Part shown: piece after piece, positions 8,497 to 17,626 of the stretch
Numbering within the stretch: the stretch's first letter is position 1
Layout of the letters: each line of letters starts with the position of its first letter
Origin: JBGSUZ01 sp964404895
GTDB taxonomy: Bacteria > Bacillota > Clostridia > Peptostreptococcales > Acidaminobacteraceae
Length of the DNA: 64,000 bases
Direction: 5' to 3'
Assembly: GCA_964404895.1 (NCBI GenBank)
Contig: CAYOLV010000002.1
Span: 372,001 to 436,000, forward strand
Program-made: the position numbers and the translations under genes
Notes under the pieces: generated by a model
The model's input: the letters and a program-made list of their open reading frames with translations, nothing else
The model's database searches: none
What the model was told of the DNA's origin: nothing

Positions 8497-8605
8497 TCGC
8501 TACGCGAATAAGGAGCTCAGGGCGTCGAGCCCTTCGCTTCCTCCCAGATTTGCTTCGCAAATGGGGTAAATGATCTGTTTCGAGGCTCGACGCCTCGAAA
8601 CAGAT
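8497..8605. repeat. Cluster of palindromes between prkC and rsgA
   Basis: Four hairpins are packed into about 110 bases: TCGC/GCGA (8497-8507), GGGC/GCCC (8520-8532), ATTTGC/GCAAAT (8548-8562, with flanking CCC/GGG), and a perfect 14-bp stem ATCTGTTTCGAGGC with its complement (8573-8605). In addition GGCGTCGAGCC at 8521-8531 is the reverse complement of GGCTCGACGCC at 8584-8594, so two mutually exclusive folds are possible. None has a clear T tract on the minus strand. It resembles a dispersed palindromic (REP/MITE-like) unit or a structured operon spacer. Confidence 0.65.
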
Positions 8606-8607
8606 TC

Positions 8608-10659
8608 TTACTCAAAAACGACTTTTTTACTGATCATGAGCGTGTCATTGAAATAAATATAAATCGTTGCTTCTCCAGTACCTTCCAGAGAGAAAGTAAA
8701 TGTCCCTTCTGAACTCTGATGGGTCTTTTCATACACAACAGATTCTGTGTCGTTTTGCTGTTTGACAATTCTAACGTTAATTTGTTCTGCAGATGTGCCT
8801 AAATCCATTGTTTCAGAGTAAACCTTAGGCTTGGCTGGCGGTGTCGTTGTTCCACCCGGTGTTGTACCTGTATTTCCAGTATTTCCTCCAGTCGTACCTG
8901 TGTTTCCCGTAGTAGTGCCACTCTTACCTTTGCTCACGACTAGATTGACAGATTCACCTTCTAAAATTTCTTTTCCAGCGTCTACACTTTGAATCATGAT
9001 GGTGTCTTTCGCAAAATCATCTGAGAAATTATAGGACAAATTGTTGACTGAAATTTTATAGTCTGCCAGTTTTTTGTTGGCTTCCGCTAAAGTAAGTCCT
9101 ACCAATTTTGGCATGTTCACTTTTGCAGGATCTTGTCCTTTGCTGACAAACAAGTCAATAGATCCGCCAATACCAATTTCCTGACCTGCAAATGGCGATT
9201 GAGAAATGACGGTTCCTTCTGGCAATTCATTTTGAATATACTCAACTGTGCCTAGTTTTAATCCTTGATTTTCAATCATGTACTGTACTTCTTTCAAATC
9301 TTTTTGTGCAAAATTAGGTACTAGAATTTGCTCGGAACCAGTACTGATTACCAATGCCACTGTGAATCCTTGTTTTAATTTTGTCCCAGGATCTTGAGAT
9401 TGAGTGACAACCTGATCCACATCAAATTCTTTGCTCTCTATTCTTTCGCTGATATCCACTTTTAATCCCAAAGCTTCGACCTTGGTCGTCGCTTCTTTGT
9501 AGTCCATACCCACAACATCAGGCATTTCAACAGACTTTGCAGGTGCAATCATTTTTTTGATTACAACGCCTGCGCCAAAAACAAGGAGCACCGAAAGCAA
9601 GGCCATCGCAATGGTAATACCTAATTTTTTCTTGTCTGGCTTGAAATTCGGGTCCTTACCGAGTTCACGAGAAGTTCTCATATGGTTTGGATTAGTATTA
9701 GGCGAACGCTTAGTGACACTTCTTGTTCGATCTGAAAAAGCTTCGTCCAAAGGCTCTAAATCACTTAAATTAGGCATCACCATAGTAGGTGAGCTTTCTT
9801 CAGCCGTATCCATAAAGATTTCTAAATCTGGATTAATCAAAACATCTTCCAAATCCTCAATCAACTCGAGCGCTGACTGATAACGCTTATCAGGTGCTTT
9901 TTGAATTGACTTCATGATAATGCTCTCAAGACCATAACTGATATTTTCATTAATTGCACTCGGCAAAATAACTGCTTCTTTTAAGTGTTTCATGGCTACA
10001 GCAACGGGTGAATCTCCATCAAAAGGTACACGCTTGGTTGCTAATTCGTAAAGCATAATCCCGAGAGAATATAAATCCGAACGTTCGTCTACAAAACCGC
10101 CTCTGGCTTGTTCAGGAGACGAATAATGAACTGAACCCATCATATCTGTCGTGTTAATGATGGTCGAAGTGGTAATCGCTCTGGCAATGCCGAAGTCCGC
10201 TACCTTAACAATACCTTCCTCAGAAATAAGTATATTGTGAGGCTTAATATCTCTATGGATAATATGGTTTTGATGGGCGTGGTCAAGAGCAAGTGCAATT
10301 TGTTTCGCAATGCTGATGATTTCCCGATTGCTGAGGAATCCAGGATAATCTTTAATATATTTTTTCAACGTAACGCCGTTGACATATTCCATGACAATGT
10401 AGCGAACTTCCCCATCTGCACCTACGTCGTATACATTGACAATGGCTGGGTGAGACAAACTTGCGGCCGCTTTAGACTCTTTATCAAATTTTTGGATGAA
10501 CTCATCATCTTCAATAAATTCGGGTCTTAAAATTTTGACAGCAACAAAGCGGTTCAAAAGTCTGCATTGCGCTTTATAAACCAACGCCATGCCGCCCTCT
10601 CCCACCTTTTCTACGATTTCATAACGATTGCCCAGTACTTTTCCTAATAATCTATCCAT
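8608..10659 (-). CDS. prkC: Serine/threonine protein kinase with PASTA domains
   Basis: Membrane kinase that senses muropeptides/lipid II through outside PASTA repeats. Of 683 residues, the N-terminal kinase has GEGGMALV (20-27), Lys42, HRDIKPHN (135-142) and DFG (155-157). A membrane segment spans about 347-367. Three PASTA repeats follow (about 376-440, 443-507, 513-578). After these come a Thr/Gly/Asn-rich linker (about 579-612) and a separate beta-rich domain of about 70 residues, not a PASTA repeat. The ATG has GAGGTGA upstream and lies 12 bases after stp, its cognate phosphatase. Confidence 0.96.
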   Translation of the reverse strand: MDRLLGKVLGNRYEIVEKVGEGGMALVYKAQCRLLNRFVAVKILRPEFIEDDEFIQKFDKESKAAASLSHPAIVNVYDVGADGEVRYIVMEYVNGVTLKKYIKDYPGFLSNREIISIAKQIALALDHAHQNHIIHRDIKPHNILISEEGIVKVADFGIARAITTSTIINTTDMMGSVHYSSPEQARGGFVDERSDLYSLGIMLYELATKRVPFDGDSPVAVAMKHLKEAVILPSAINENISYGLESIIMKSIQKAPDKRYQSALELIEDLEDVLINPDLEIFMDTAEESSPTMVMPNLSDLEPLDEAFSDRTRSVTKRSPNTNPNHMRTSRELGKDPNFKPDKKKLGITIAMALLSVLLVFGAGVVIKKMIAPAKSVEMPDVVGMDYKEATTKVEALGLKVDISERIESKEFDVDQVVTQSQDPGTKLKQGFTVALVISTGSEQILVPNFAQKDLKEVQYMIENQGLKLGTVEYIQNELPEGTVISQSPFAGQEIGIGGSIDLFVSKGQDPAKVNMPKLVGLTLAEANKKLADYKISVNNLSYNFSDDFAKDTIMIQSVDAGKEILEGESVNLVVSKGKSGTTTGNTGTTGGNTGNTGTTPGGTTTPPAKPKVYSETMDLGTSAEQINVRIVKQQNDTESVVYEKTHQSSEGTFTFSLEGTGEATIYIYFNDTLMISKKVVFE

Positions 10660-10671
10660 TCATTTCACCTC

Positions 10672-11400
10672 TTAAGCCAATGGGATGCTAGCAGCAACGA
10701 TTGTCACGTTGTCGATACCGCCGCGATGTAATGCGAGATCCTTAAGTGCGATCAGCGCGTCTACCAATTTATTGGAATGCTTGTTAATCTCTCTGTGAAT
10801 CTCTTCATCGCTGACAAGGTCAGTCAGACCGTCAGAACAAATAAGCACAATGGTTTTTTCTTGAATTTCTATCTCTTTTATTTCAGGCAAACCTTTGCAA
10901 CCTGAACCTAGTGCTTTCATAATCACATTTCTTTGTGGGTGGTTTTTTGCCTCTTTTTCAGAAATTGTCCCTTTCCGAACCAATTCAGAAACCAGAGTGT
11001 GATCTTGAGTAACTCTGCGAATGCCCTTTGAATCTACCAAGTAAGCACGACTGTCTCCAATATGACCCACATACAAGACCCCATGTTCTAAATAGGCTAA
11101 GGTAAGTGTAGTACCCATGCCTTCATAATTCTCATTTTCATTAGATTTTAAATCAATTTCAGCGCTGGCTTCTTCAAAGGCTCTCAAAATAGCAGATACC
11201 ACGTGATCTGAATCAATAGGATTTTGCTTAAAGATCTCCAAAACCTTATCGATAGCCATTTTACTGGCGACTTCACCTGCTTTATGACCGCCCATGCCAT
11301 CGGCTACCGCTAAGAGCTTGCCGTCAGTTAAGTCAATGTAATATGCGTCTTCATTATTTTCTCTGACGTTACCCCTATGGGTAATTGCTGCCATCTCCAT
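10672..11400 (-). CDS. stp: PP2C-type serine/threonine phosphatase (partner of PrkC)
   Basis: Manganese-dependent phosphatase that reverses PrkC phosphorylation; also called prpC. The PP2C motifs are all present: NNEDAYY near residue 16, VADGMGGHKAGEVAS, GMGTTLTLA, VGHIGDSRAY, LICSDGLTD and DNVTIVA. I place the start at ATG 11400 (242 residues): AGAGG lies eight bases upstream, and the GTG at 11409 is part of that same site. Sits between rsmB and prkC; the rlmN gene found at this point in Bacillus is absent. Confidence 0.95.
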   Translation of the reverse strand: MEMAAITHRGNVRENNEDAYYIDLTDGKLLAVADGMGGHKAGEVASKMAIDKVLEIFKQNPIDSDHVVSAILRAFEEASAEIDLKSNENENYEGMGTTLTLAYLEHGVLYVGHIGDSRAYLVDSKGIRRVTQDHTLVSELVRKGTISEKEAKNHPQRNVIMKALGSGCKGLPEIKEIEIQEKTIVLICSDGLTDLVSDEEIHREINKHSNKLVDALIALKDLALHRGGIDNVTIVAASIPLA

Positions 11401-11411
11401 GAAAAACACCT

Positions 11412-12755
11412 CTATTTATTATGAATTAATTTTACGATGTAAAATCCATCAAAACCATCGATAGATTGATACATCTTAAGTACTTTTCCGTCTTGAGATA
11501 AGTTTCGGAGATTTTCTGGCAACTCCCCTAAACTATATTCGGGATGGGTTTCTAAGAACCACCGAAGTATGTCATCATTCTCAATGGGATCAATTGTACA
11601 AGTGCTGTAGATTAGACTTCCGCCCAACTTTACATACTTGGATGCGTTTTCCAACATCCGTTTTTGAAGATCCGCCAGTTGATGGAGATCATCCAAAGAC
11701 CGATTGTACCTGATTTCAGGCTTTCTTCGAATAATACCGAGGCCAGAACAAGGTGCATCTAGTATTAGTTTATCATATTTTTTGATGTCATTTTCATTAA
11801 AAATTAGAGCATCTTCAACTTCTAACGTTATACAAGAGATACCCAATCTTTGAAGATTCTCTTCAACTTGCTTTGTTTTAAAGGCTGTTACGTCTCTAGA
11901 AATAATTTTGCCTTCGTCGTTCATGAGCTGTGCCAAGTGAGTCGATTTTCCACCCGGCGCTGCACACATATCTAAAATAAAGTCTCCCGGTTGTGGAGCA
12001 GCAACGTGTCCAACCAACATTGCACTTAAATCTTGGACAAAGAAATGTCCATTTTTGAAAGTTTCTAATAAATGAAGGGGTGTCGTGCCTATTTTATGAA
12101 TCACAATGGCATCTGAAATAATATTGTGTTTTGATACCGAATATCCCTCTTGAGTGAGTTCCATAACCAATTGATCTACAGTTGTTTTCAATGTATTGCA
12201 GCGCAAACTGATCAAAGGGACTTCATTGTCCGCTTTTAAAAGGTCTTCCGCAGCTTTTTCACCAAATAAAGCTACCCATCTCTCCACCAGCCATACGGGG
12301 TGTGAATAAAAGACGCTCAAATATCTGATAGCATCTTTTTTAGGGTCAGGATAAGGCCATTGACCTTCTAGCCTCAAAAAACTTCTGAGAATGCCATTTA
12401 CAAATCCTGTACTTTTAAAGTTGACTTTTTTTGTTAATTTAACGGCTTCATTAACCGCTGCCGAATCAGGTACTTTCTCCATAAAGGCAATTTGATACAT
12501 GGCCAACTTAATTATAATTAAAGTTTTTGGTTCGATTTTCTTGAGTTTCACACTGGACAGTTGTTCAATCCACCAGTCGAGGGTCATGGACTTTTCAATG
12601 ACACCGTAGACCAAAGTCCTGACAAATCTCTTGTCTAGGTCTTTCAGTTCACTTTGATCTACTGAATTTTGAATCAACTTGTTGGAAAAACCGCCTTCGT
12701 TCATCACTTGATTCAGCAACTCGCAAGCGATTTGTCTCGGGTTTGCGTTCATCAT
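11412..12755 (-). CDS. rsmB: 16S rRNA (cytosine967-C5)-methyltransferase
   Basis: SAM-dependent enzyme making m5C967 in 16S rRNA. The 447-residue protein has an N-terminal NusB-like RNA-binding domain (ANPRQIACELLNQV..., about 1-130) and a C-terminal methyltransferase domain with DMCAAPGGKSTHLA, LDAPCSGLGIIRRKPEIR (catalytic Cys after Pro) and IYSTCTIDPIENDD (second Cys). ATG at 12755, followed by a second ATG, has AAGGAG five bases upstream. The stp ribosome site begins right after its stop. Confidence 0.95.
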   Translation of the reverse strand: MMNANPRQIACELLNQVMNEGGFSNKLIQNSVDQSELKDLDKRFVRTLVYGVIEKSMTLDWWIEQLSSVKLKKIEPKTLIIIKLAMYQIAFMEKVPDSAAVNEAVKLTKKVNFKSTGFVNGILRSFLRLEGQWPYPDPKKDAIRYLSVFYSHPVWLVERWVALFGEKAAEDLLKADNEVPLISLRCNTLKTTVDQLVMELTQEGYSVSKHNIISDAIVIHKIGTTPLHLLETFKNGHFFVQDLSAMLVGHVAAPQPGDFILDMCAAPGGKSTHLAQLMNDEGKIISRDVTAFKTKQVEENLQRLGISCITLEVEDALIFNENDIKKYDKLILDAPCSGLGIIRRKPEIRYNRSLDDLHQLADLQKRMLENASKYVKLGGSLIYSTCTIDPIENDDILRWFLETHPEYSLGELPENLRNLSQDGKVLKMYQSIDGFDGFYIVKLIHNK

Positions 12756-12791
12756 AAGATCTCCTTCACGATTTGCTATTTATACATGAGA

Positions 12792-12819
12792 CAAGCCCGA
12801 TTCAATAGAGTCGGGCTTG
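12792..12819. terminator. GC-rich hairpin between the zinc peptidase gene and rsmB
   Basis: CAAGCCCGA (12792-12800) pairs with TCGGGCTTG (12811-12819). On the minus strand the tail is only TCTC, so termination after the peptidase gene is likely partial; the better T run is on the plus strand. Confidence 0.5.
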
Positions 12820-12823
12820 ATTT

Positions 12824-13531
12824 TTAATCATCATCTCTCAACAAAAATCTGTAAAGCAAAAGTCTAACAAGCTCGCCAAGAGCTATTGCCGCTGCCGCCA
12901 CATAAGTCATCGCTGCCGCACCTAATACTTTTTTAGCCGCTTTTTCTTCTTGGTCATCAATATAGTAACCATCTGTCAGTTCCACAATGGCACGTCTGCT
13001 GGCATTAAATTCAACTGGCAAAGTGACCACTTGGAATATAATGGCAAACAAATAGAAAATTATACCAATGTCAATCAGTATTGTGGTTCTAAAAATAAAC
13101 GCTGCCATAATCAAAATGCCTATCGATTGAGAACCAATATTGGCAAGAGGCAAAATGCTGTTTCTGATTTTAATGGGTGCATAACCGTTTGCGTATTGAA
13201 GGGCATGACCCACTTCATGTGCCGCTACAGAAACAGCTGCAATACTTTGGCTGCTATAAACCGAATCCGATAAGCGAATGACATTATTGCGAGGGTCATA
13301 ATGATCCGAAAGGGAACCTGCAACACGTTCCAGTCTAATGTGTGTTAAACCATTTCGATCAAGAATGCTTCGTGCCACTTCTGCACCAGTCAAACCTTTA
13401 TAAGACCTTACTTCTGCAAATTTTTTAAAGGTATGTTTTACATTAAATTGTGTAAACATGGCATAAATGTACAGTGGCAATAAAAATACCATCCCCATCA
13501 TGCCAAAGGGTGAAAGAAAACCTGAGTTCAT
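12824..13531 (-). CDS. Neutral zinc metallopeptidase, YugP family
   Basis: Membrane-bound zinc peptidase family of unknown substrate. The 235-residue protein has an N-terminal hydrophobic segment (about 8-25), the zinc-binding AAHEVGHALQ (HExxH, about residue 104), and two or three further membrane segments (about 135-175 and the C-terminal 205-230). ATG at 13531 has AGGAGG upstream. In Clostridia this gene often sits between fmt and rsmB, as here; it is not part of the Bacillus version of the operon. Confidence 0.88.
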   Translation of the reverse strand: MNSGFLSPFGMMGMVFLLPLYIYAMFTQFNVKHTFKKFAEVRSYKGLTGAEVARSILDRNGLTHIRLERVAGSLSDHYDPRNNVIRLSDSVYSSQSIAAVSVAAHEVGHALQYANGYAPIKIRNSILPLANIGSQSIGILIMAAFIFRTTILIDIGIIFYLFAIIFQVVTLPVEFNASRRAIVELTDGYYIDDQEEKAAKKVLGAAAMTYVAAAAIALGELVRLLLYRFLLRDDD

Positions 13532-13613
13532 ATAAACCTCCTATAGGCGCATGTCAACATATTTGAATATCAAATACAGCTACAATAAAAGTAGTTATGT
13601 CGCTTAAACTGTC

Positions 13614-14540
13614 TTATTTCAAAACAGATCCAACTTTGAGTTCATGACCCAACATGTAATCTGCCACTCGCATTCTTTTTCCGTTAGGCATTTGAATTGA
13701 CTGAATGCGAAGCCCTCGGTTACCCGTTTGAATAAGCATCCCATTTTTGCCAACTTCTAATATAGTTCCCACCTCAACTGCTTTAGAAGCGTCTTCAACC
13801 GATGGCTCATAGAGTTTCATGACTTGCTCATCGTAAGAAGTATATGCCGTTGGCCAAGGATCAAATCCTCTAATTAAACAACTGATAGATTCAGCACTGA
13901 CAGACCAGTCTATCTTACCCATTTCCTTTTTGAGAATGGGTGCATAGGTGGAAAGACTGCCTTCTTGAGGGGTTCTTTCAAGAGTCCCATTTTCACATTT
14001 TATCAGGGTTTCTCTCAGAACCTTGCCACCAAGAACCATGAGTGCATCGTGTAGTTCTCCCGCAGTGGTTTTGTCAGTGATTGGCAGAGACATTTTATCA
14101 ATCATATCCCCTTCATCGAGACCTTCAGACATAAACATGGTTGTGACGCCTGTTTCCTTTTCTCCAGAAACAATAGACCAGTTGATTGGAGAAGCCCCTC
14201 GCAGTTTTGGAAGCAGCGAGGCATGAACGTTGATACAACCCAGAGGCGGAATTTCTAATAATCTTGTGGACAGTATTTGTCCATAAGCCACGACGATAAT
14301 CAAATCCGGTTTTAAAGCTTCAATCACAGCTGTGGCTTCTTCTTTTTTAATTCTCTCAGGTTGAAAAACTTCCAACCCTAACTCAAGGGCTTTTTCCTTC
14401 ACAGGTGTGGGAGACAACTTCTTGCCCCTGCCCTTTTGGCGGTCAGGTTGGGTGACTACCATAATGACTTCGCCCATTTTATGGCATATTTCTAAGCAAG
14501 GAACAGCAAAATCTGGCGTCCCCATAAACAATATTTTCAT
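13614..14540 (-). CDS. fmt: Methionyl-tRNA formyltransferase
   Basis: Formylates initiator Met-tRNA using 10-formyltetrahydrofolate. The 308-residue length fits the family. Motifs: FMGTPDFAVP at the N-terminus, the loop after VTQPDRQKGRGKKL, catalytic INVHASLLPKLRGASPINW (Asn, His) and GVTTMFMSEGLDEGDM (Asp). It begins three bases after the def stop; def and fmt work in sequence, adding and then removing the formyl group. Confidence 0.98.
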   Translation of the reverse strand: MKILFMGTPDFAVPCLEICHKMGEVIMVVTQPDRQKGRGKKLSPTPVKEKALELGLEVFQPERIKKEEATAVIEALKPDLIIVVAYGQILSTRLLEIPPLGCINVHASLLPKLRGASPINWSIVSGEKETGVTTMFMSEGLDEGDMIDKMSLPITDKTTAGELHDALMVLGGKVLRETLIKCENGTLERTPQEGSLSTYAPILKKEMGKIDWSVSAESISCLIRGFDPWPTAYTSYDEQVMKLYEPSVEDASKAVEVGTILEVGKNGMLIQTGNRGLRIQSIQMPNGKRMRVADYMLGHELKVGSVLK

Positions 14541-14543
14541 GGC

Positions 14544-14999
14544 TTAAGCCTCTTCTTCAATCATTTTGTCAATGTAAAGCACACCGTCTAAATGATCGAT
14601 TTCATGACAAAGCGCTACAGCTAGTAAGCCTTCACCCGTAATTTCAATAATTTTCCCGCTAAGATCTTGGGCTCTTACTACGGTTTTAGTTGGCCTTTTA
14701 ACAAGCCCGCTCTTGCCAGGAACACTTAAGCAACCTTCTAATTCACATTGCTCCCCTTCAGTAGAAATCACTTCTGGGTTGATTAAAATTTTAACGCCCG
14801 TCTCATCATAAACATCGATTACCACTACGCGTTTTAACATACCAATTTGAGGTGCTGCAAGTCCAACACCATCTGCGTCGTACATGGTGTCGATCATATC
14901 TTCTATCATTGTTTTGAGTTTGTCGTCGATAACTTCGACAGTTCTGCTTTTCTTCCTGAGTATTGGATCTTCCTCGGTTCTGATGGTTCTGATTGCCAT
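14544..14999 (-). CDS. def: Peptide deformylase
   Basis: Removes the N-formyl group from new proteins; a metalloenzyme usually using Fe2+. The 151-residue protein carries the three signature motifs GVGLAAPQIG (about 46-55), EGCLSVPG (metal Cys) and HEIDHLDG (HExxH). ATG at 14999 has AGGAGG ten bases upstream. Lies between priA and fmt, the common order. Confidence 0.98.
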   Translation of the reverse strand: MAIRTIRTEEDPILRKKSRTVEVIDDKLKTMIEDMIDTMYDADGVGLAAPQIGMLKRVVVIDVYDETGVKILINPEVISTEGEQCELEGCLSVPGKSGLVKRPTKTVVRAQDLSGKIIEITGEGLLAVALCHEIDHLDGVLYIDKMIEEEA

Positions 15000-15026
15000 A
15001 AAGGGGCATCCTCCTTAAAATCAGTA

Positions 15027-17504
15027 TTATAAAACACTCTGTGCGCGGGGATCCACAATCACTCTCAGATATTCAGAGAAGACTTTTGAATCCAGCTTTT
15101 CATAACATGCAGCGCGAATGATTTCATTGACTGTGCTTTTTTGTTCTTCTTTATATTTTATAACAATTTGCCATCTATATCTATTCTTAATTTTGGCATA
15201 TACTGCAGGGCTAGGTCCAAAGACTTCATACTGGCTTTTGTCCAACCGTTTTAACCCTTCGTTGACCAGTTTTAAAATATGTTCCCCCGCCTTTTGAGCT
15301 TCAATGTTTTCAGGCGATGTAATTAAAATACTTGCCATCTGGAAAAAGGGTGGATATTTAAAAGCTTCGCGGATACGAATTTCATCTTCATAGAACTTTT
15401 CAAAGTCATGTTTCATAGTGGCTTGAATAGCAAAATGATCAGGTTCATAGGTTTGAATAACCACATGTCCTCTTTCGTCCCCTCTTCCAGATCTACCAGC
15501 TACTTGTGTCAGTAATTGGAATGTTCTTTCTGAAGCATGGAAGTCTGGTAGATTCAGAGTCAAATCTGCCGCAATAACCCCGACTAAGCCTACATTTTTA
15601 AAATCCAAGCCTTTAGAAATCATTTGAGTTCCAATGAGAATATCGGTTTCTCCCATTTCAAAGCGGTCTAAAATGGACTCCAAATCCCCTTTTCGGGAGG
15701 TGGTCTCAGAATCTAATCTGTCCACTGTCGCTTGAGGAAACAGTTTTAAAGTTTCTTCCAGCACCTTTTCAGTTCCCGTTCCAAAATGTTTAAAATAGGG
15801 ACTGCCACAAGAAGGACACTTTTTAGGAATGCTGATTCGGTATTGACAATAATTGCATCTTAAATGAGAAGCTCCTTTGTGGTAAGTGAGCCCTACCTCG
15901 CAGTCTGGACATTTCATGCTAAAGCCACAAGCCCGACAAGACACATGGGTACTGAATCCCTTTCGGTTCATCAACAACATGATTTGCTTTTTATTTCTAA
16001 GTGCCAATCCAATTTGTTCATGAAGTCGTCTGCTGAAAATACTTCGGTTTCCTGAAATCAACTCTTCTCTCATGTCGATCAAGTCAACCGATGGCAAGGC
16101 GGTCTCATTGAAACGCTTCCTCATGATAATTTTATCCATGTTGCCAATGGCTGCCTGATAAAAATGTTCAATTCCTGGGGTTGCCGACCCTAAAATGACA
16201 GGAGCATTATGAAGTTCTCCCATGCGGATAGCCATTTCTACGCCATTGTATTTAGGCGTCGTTTCAGATTTATAAGAATTTTCATGGGCTTCATCTACAA
16301 TAATAATACCTGGTTTAAAGAGAGGTGAAAATATGGCAGATCGAGCACCAATAACGATTGGAAGCTGACCTTTTTTAACTGCTTGCCATTGGTCATACCG
16401 TTGTCTCAAATTAAGTCTGCTGTGAAAGACCCCGACCTGATCCCCAAAACGACGTCTAAAGCGATCGACCATTTGCGGGGTTAAAGAGATTTCAGGCACC
16501 ATCATTAAAGCCTGCTTGCCCATTTGAAGCGCCATATCTACCCATTCCATATAGACTTCTGTCTTGCCACTGCCCGTTACCCCGTGAAGTAAAAAAGTCT
16601 GATGAACTTGGTCGGCAATAAAGGGTGCTACAGTATTGAATGCCTCTTGCTGTTCCTCAGAAAGTCCTAAATAAGGTCGATCCTCAGAAAAGACATGATG
16701 TTCAGGCAAGGTTAAAACGACTTCAGCTTCTCTTGTAAAATACCCTTTTTCAACAAATTTAATAATGCCTGCTGTCGTAGAACCCGTCACTTGTCGCAGG
16801 GTGGACTCGTCTGTTCTTCCATAGACCATAACGTGCTTCAATAGCCGCTTCTGTGCCGCAAAGCGGTCTGGCAGCTCTGAATATAATTTTTCTGCATGCT
16901 TTAAATCCATTTTCAAGTCGACGTAAAACTTTTCAGCATCGTCTACATCGGTATAAAGATGTTCCTCTTTATGAAGTATGCCTTGCTTGAGCCATTGTTG
17001 AATTTTCTTATCTTCTTTTGTCCCTTCAAACTGGCTGAGTAATGGCTTATTTTTAGATTCAATTTTCACAAAACACGAAAGACCTTCCACATCCAATTGT
17101 TCCGGGCTAGGCTTTTCTACCCACTTAAGAGCATAATCGCGTTTTAACTTTGTACCCGCAGGCATGAATAAACTGAAAGCCTCGCTGTAAGTACAGACAT
17201 ATTCTTCTCTAAGCCACATTGCCAGCTGAACAGCCCCCTGATCAATCCAAGGTGCATCGTCACAAACTGCAGCAATTGGTTTTATTTTAGAAAGAGCCAC
17301 TTGTTCAGATAAGGCTTTCTCACTGATTTCAGAGATTACAATGGCTTCGTGGGTCTGATTGGCTATACCAAAAGGTACTTGAACCTTCATTCCAGGTTTA
17401 ACTGCTTCTGATAACTGCTCAGGTACGGCATATGAAAATAAACGGTCGATGCGCTTAGTCTGTCTCAGCAGAACGACTTCCACATATTTCGTTGATTCAA
17501 CCAT
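15027..17504 (-). CDS. priA: Primosomal replication restart helicase PriA
   Basis: Loads the replisome at repaired forks. With ATG at 17504 it is 825 residues. An N-terminal DNA-binding domain precedes the helicase: GVTGSGKTEVY (Walker A), VDEAHE (DEAH box), GSATPG, then a zinc region with four CxxC pairs (CRACGFSMKCPDC, CNYCQYR, CPSCG), and IGTQMISKGLDF and QVAGRSGRG. I rejected a GTG 21 bases upstream because AAGGAGG lies between it and this ATG at ideal spacing. Confidence 0.97.
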   Translation of the reverse strand: MVESTKYVEVVLLRQTKRIDRLFSYAVPEQLSEAVKPGMKVQVPFGIANQTHEAIVISEISEKALSEQVALSKIKPIAAVCDDAPWIDQGAVQLAMWLREEYVCTYSEAFSLFMPAGTKLKRDYALKWVEKPSPEQLDVEGLSCFVKIESKNKPLLSQFEGTKEDKKIQQWLKQGILHKEEHLYTDVDDAEKFYVDLKMDLKHAEKLYSELPDRFAAQKRLLKHVMVYGRTDESTLRQVTGSTTAGIIKFVEKGYFTREAEVVLTLPEHHVFSEDRPYLGLSEEQQEAFNTVAPFIADQVHQTFLLHGVTGSGKTEVYMEWVDMALQMGKQALMMVPEISLTPQMVDRFRRRFGDQVGVFHSRLNLRQRYDQWQAVKKGQLPIVIGARSAIFSPLFKPGIIIVDEAHENSYKSETTPKYNGVEMAIRMGELHNAPVILGSATPGIEHFYQAAIGNMDKIIMRKRFNETALPSVDLIDMREELISGNRSIFSRRLHEQIGLALRNKKQIMLLMNRKGFSTHVSCRACGFSMKCPDCEVGLTYHKGASHLRCNYCQYRISIPKKCPSCGSPYFKHFGTGTEKVLEETLKLFPQATVDRLDSETTSRKGDLESILDRFEMGETDILIGTQMISKGLDFKNVGLVGVIAADLTLNLPDFHASERTFQLLTQVAGRSGRGDERGHVVIQTYEPDHFAIQATMKHDFEKFYEDEIRIREAFKYPPFFQMASILITSPENIEAQKAGEHILKLVNEGLKRLDKSQYEVFGPSPAVYAKIKNRYRWQIVIKYKEEQKSTVNEIIRAACYEKLDSKVFSEYLRVIVDPRAQSVL

Positions 17505-17562
17505 TTCAGACGCCTCCTTTGACACCTTTATACTGAATTAGTTTCAGCTCCAGGCATGTTAG

Positions 17563-17618
17563 AAGGAGTAGGTTTCCCTACTCCTTTTATTTGCATTTTG
17601 ATTGGAAATTAATTTCCA
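17563..17618. repeat. Hairpin and palindrome between coaBC and priA
   Basis: A 10-bp stem AAGGAGTAGG/CCTACTCCTT (17563-17586, loop of four) and a perfect 16-bp palindrome TGGAAATTAATTTCCA (17603-17618). The hairpin lacks a T run on the minus strand, so it is not a clear terminator for coaBC; on the plus strand it is followed by a loose T-rich stretch. Confidence 0.5.
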
Positions 17619-17626
17619 GTCCAATT

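Noticed and set aside
12792..12819. Strong minus-strand terminator after the YugP-like gene
   Set aside because: The hairpin is good but the minus-strand tail is TCTC, so it is listed only as a moderate hairpin; the operon may continue into rsmB.
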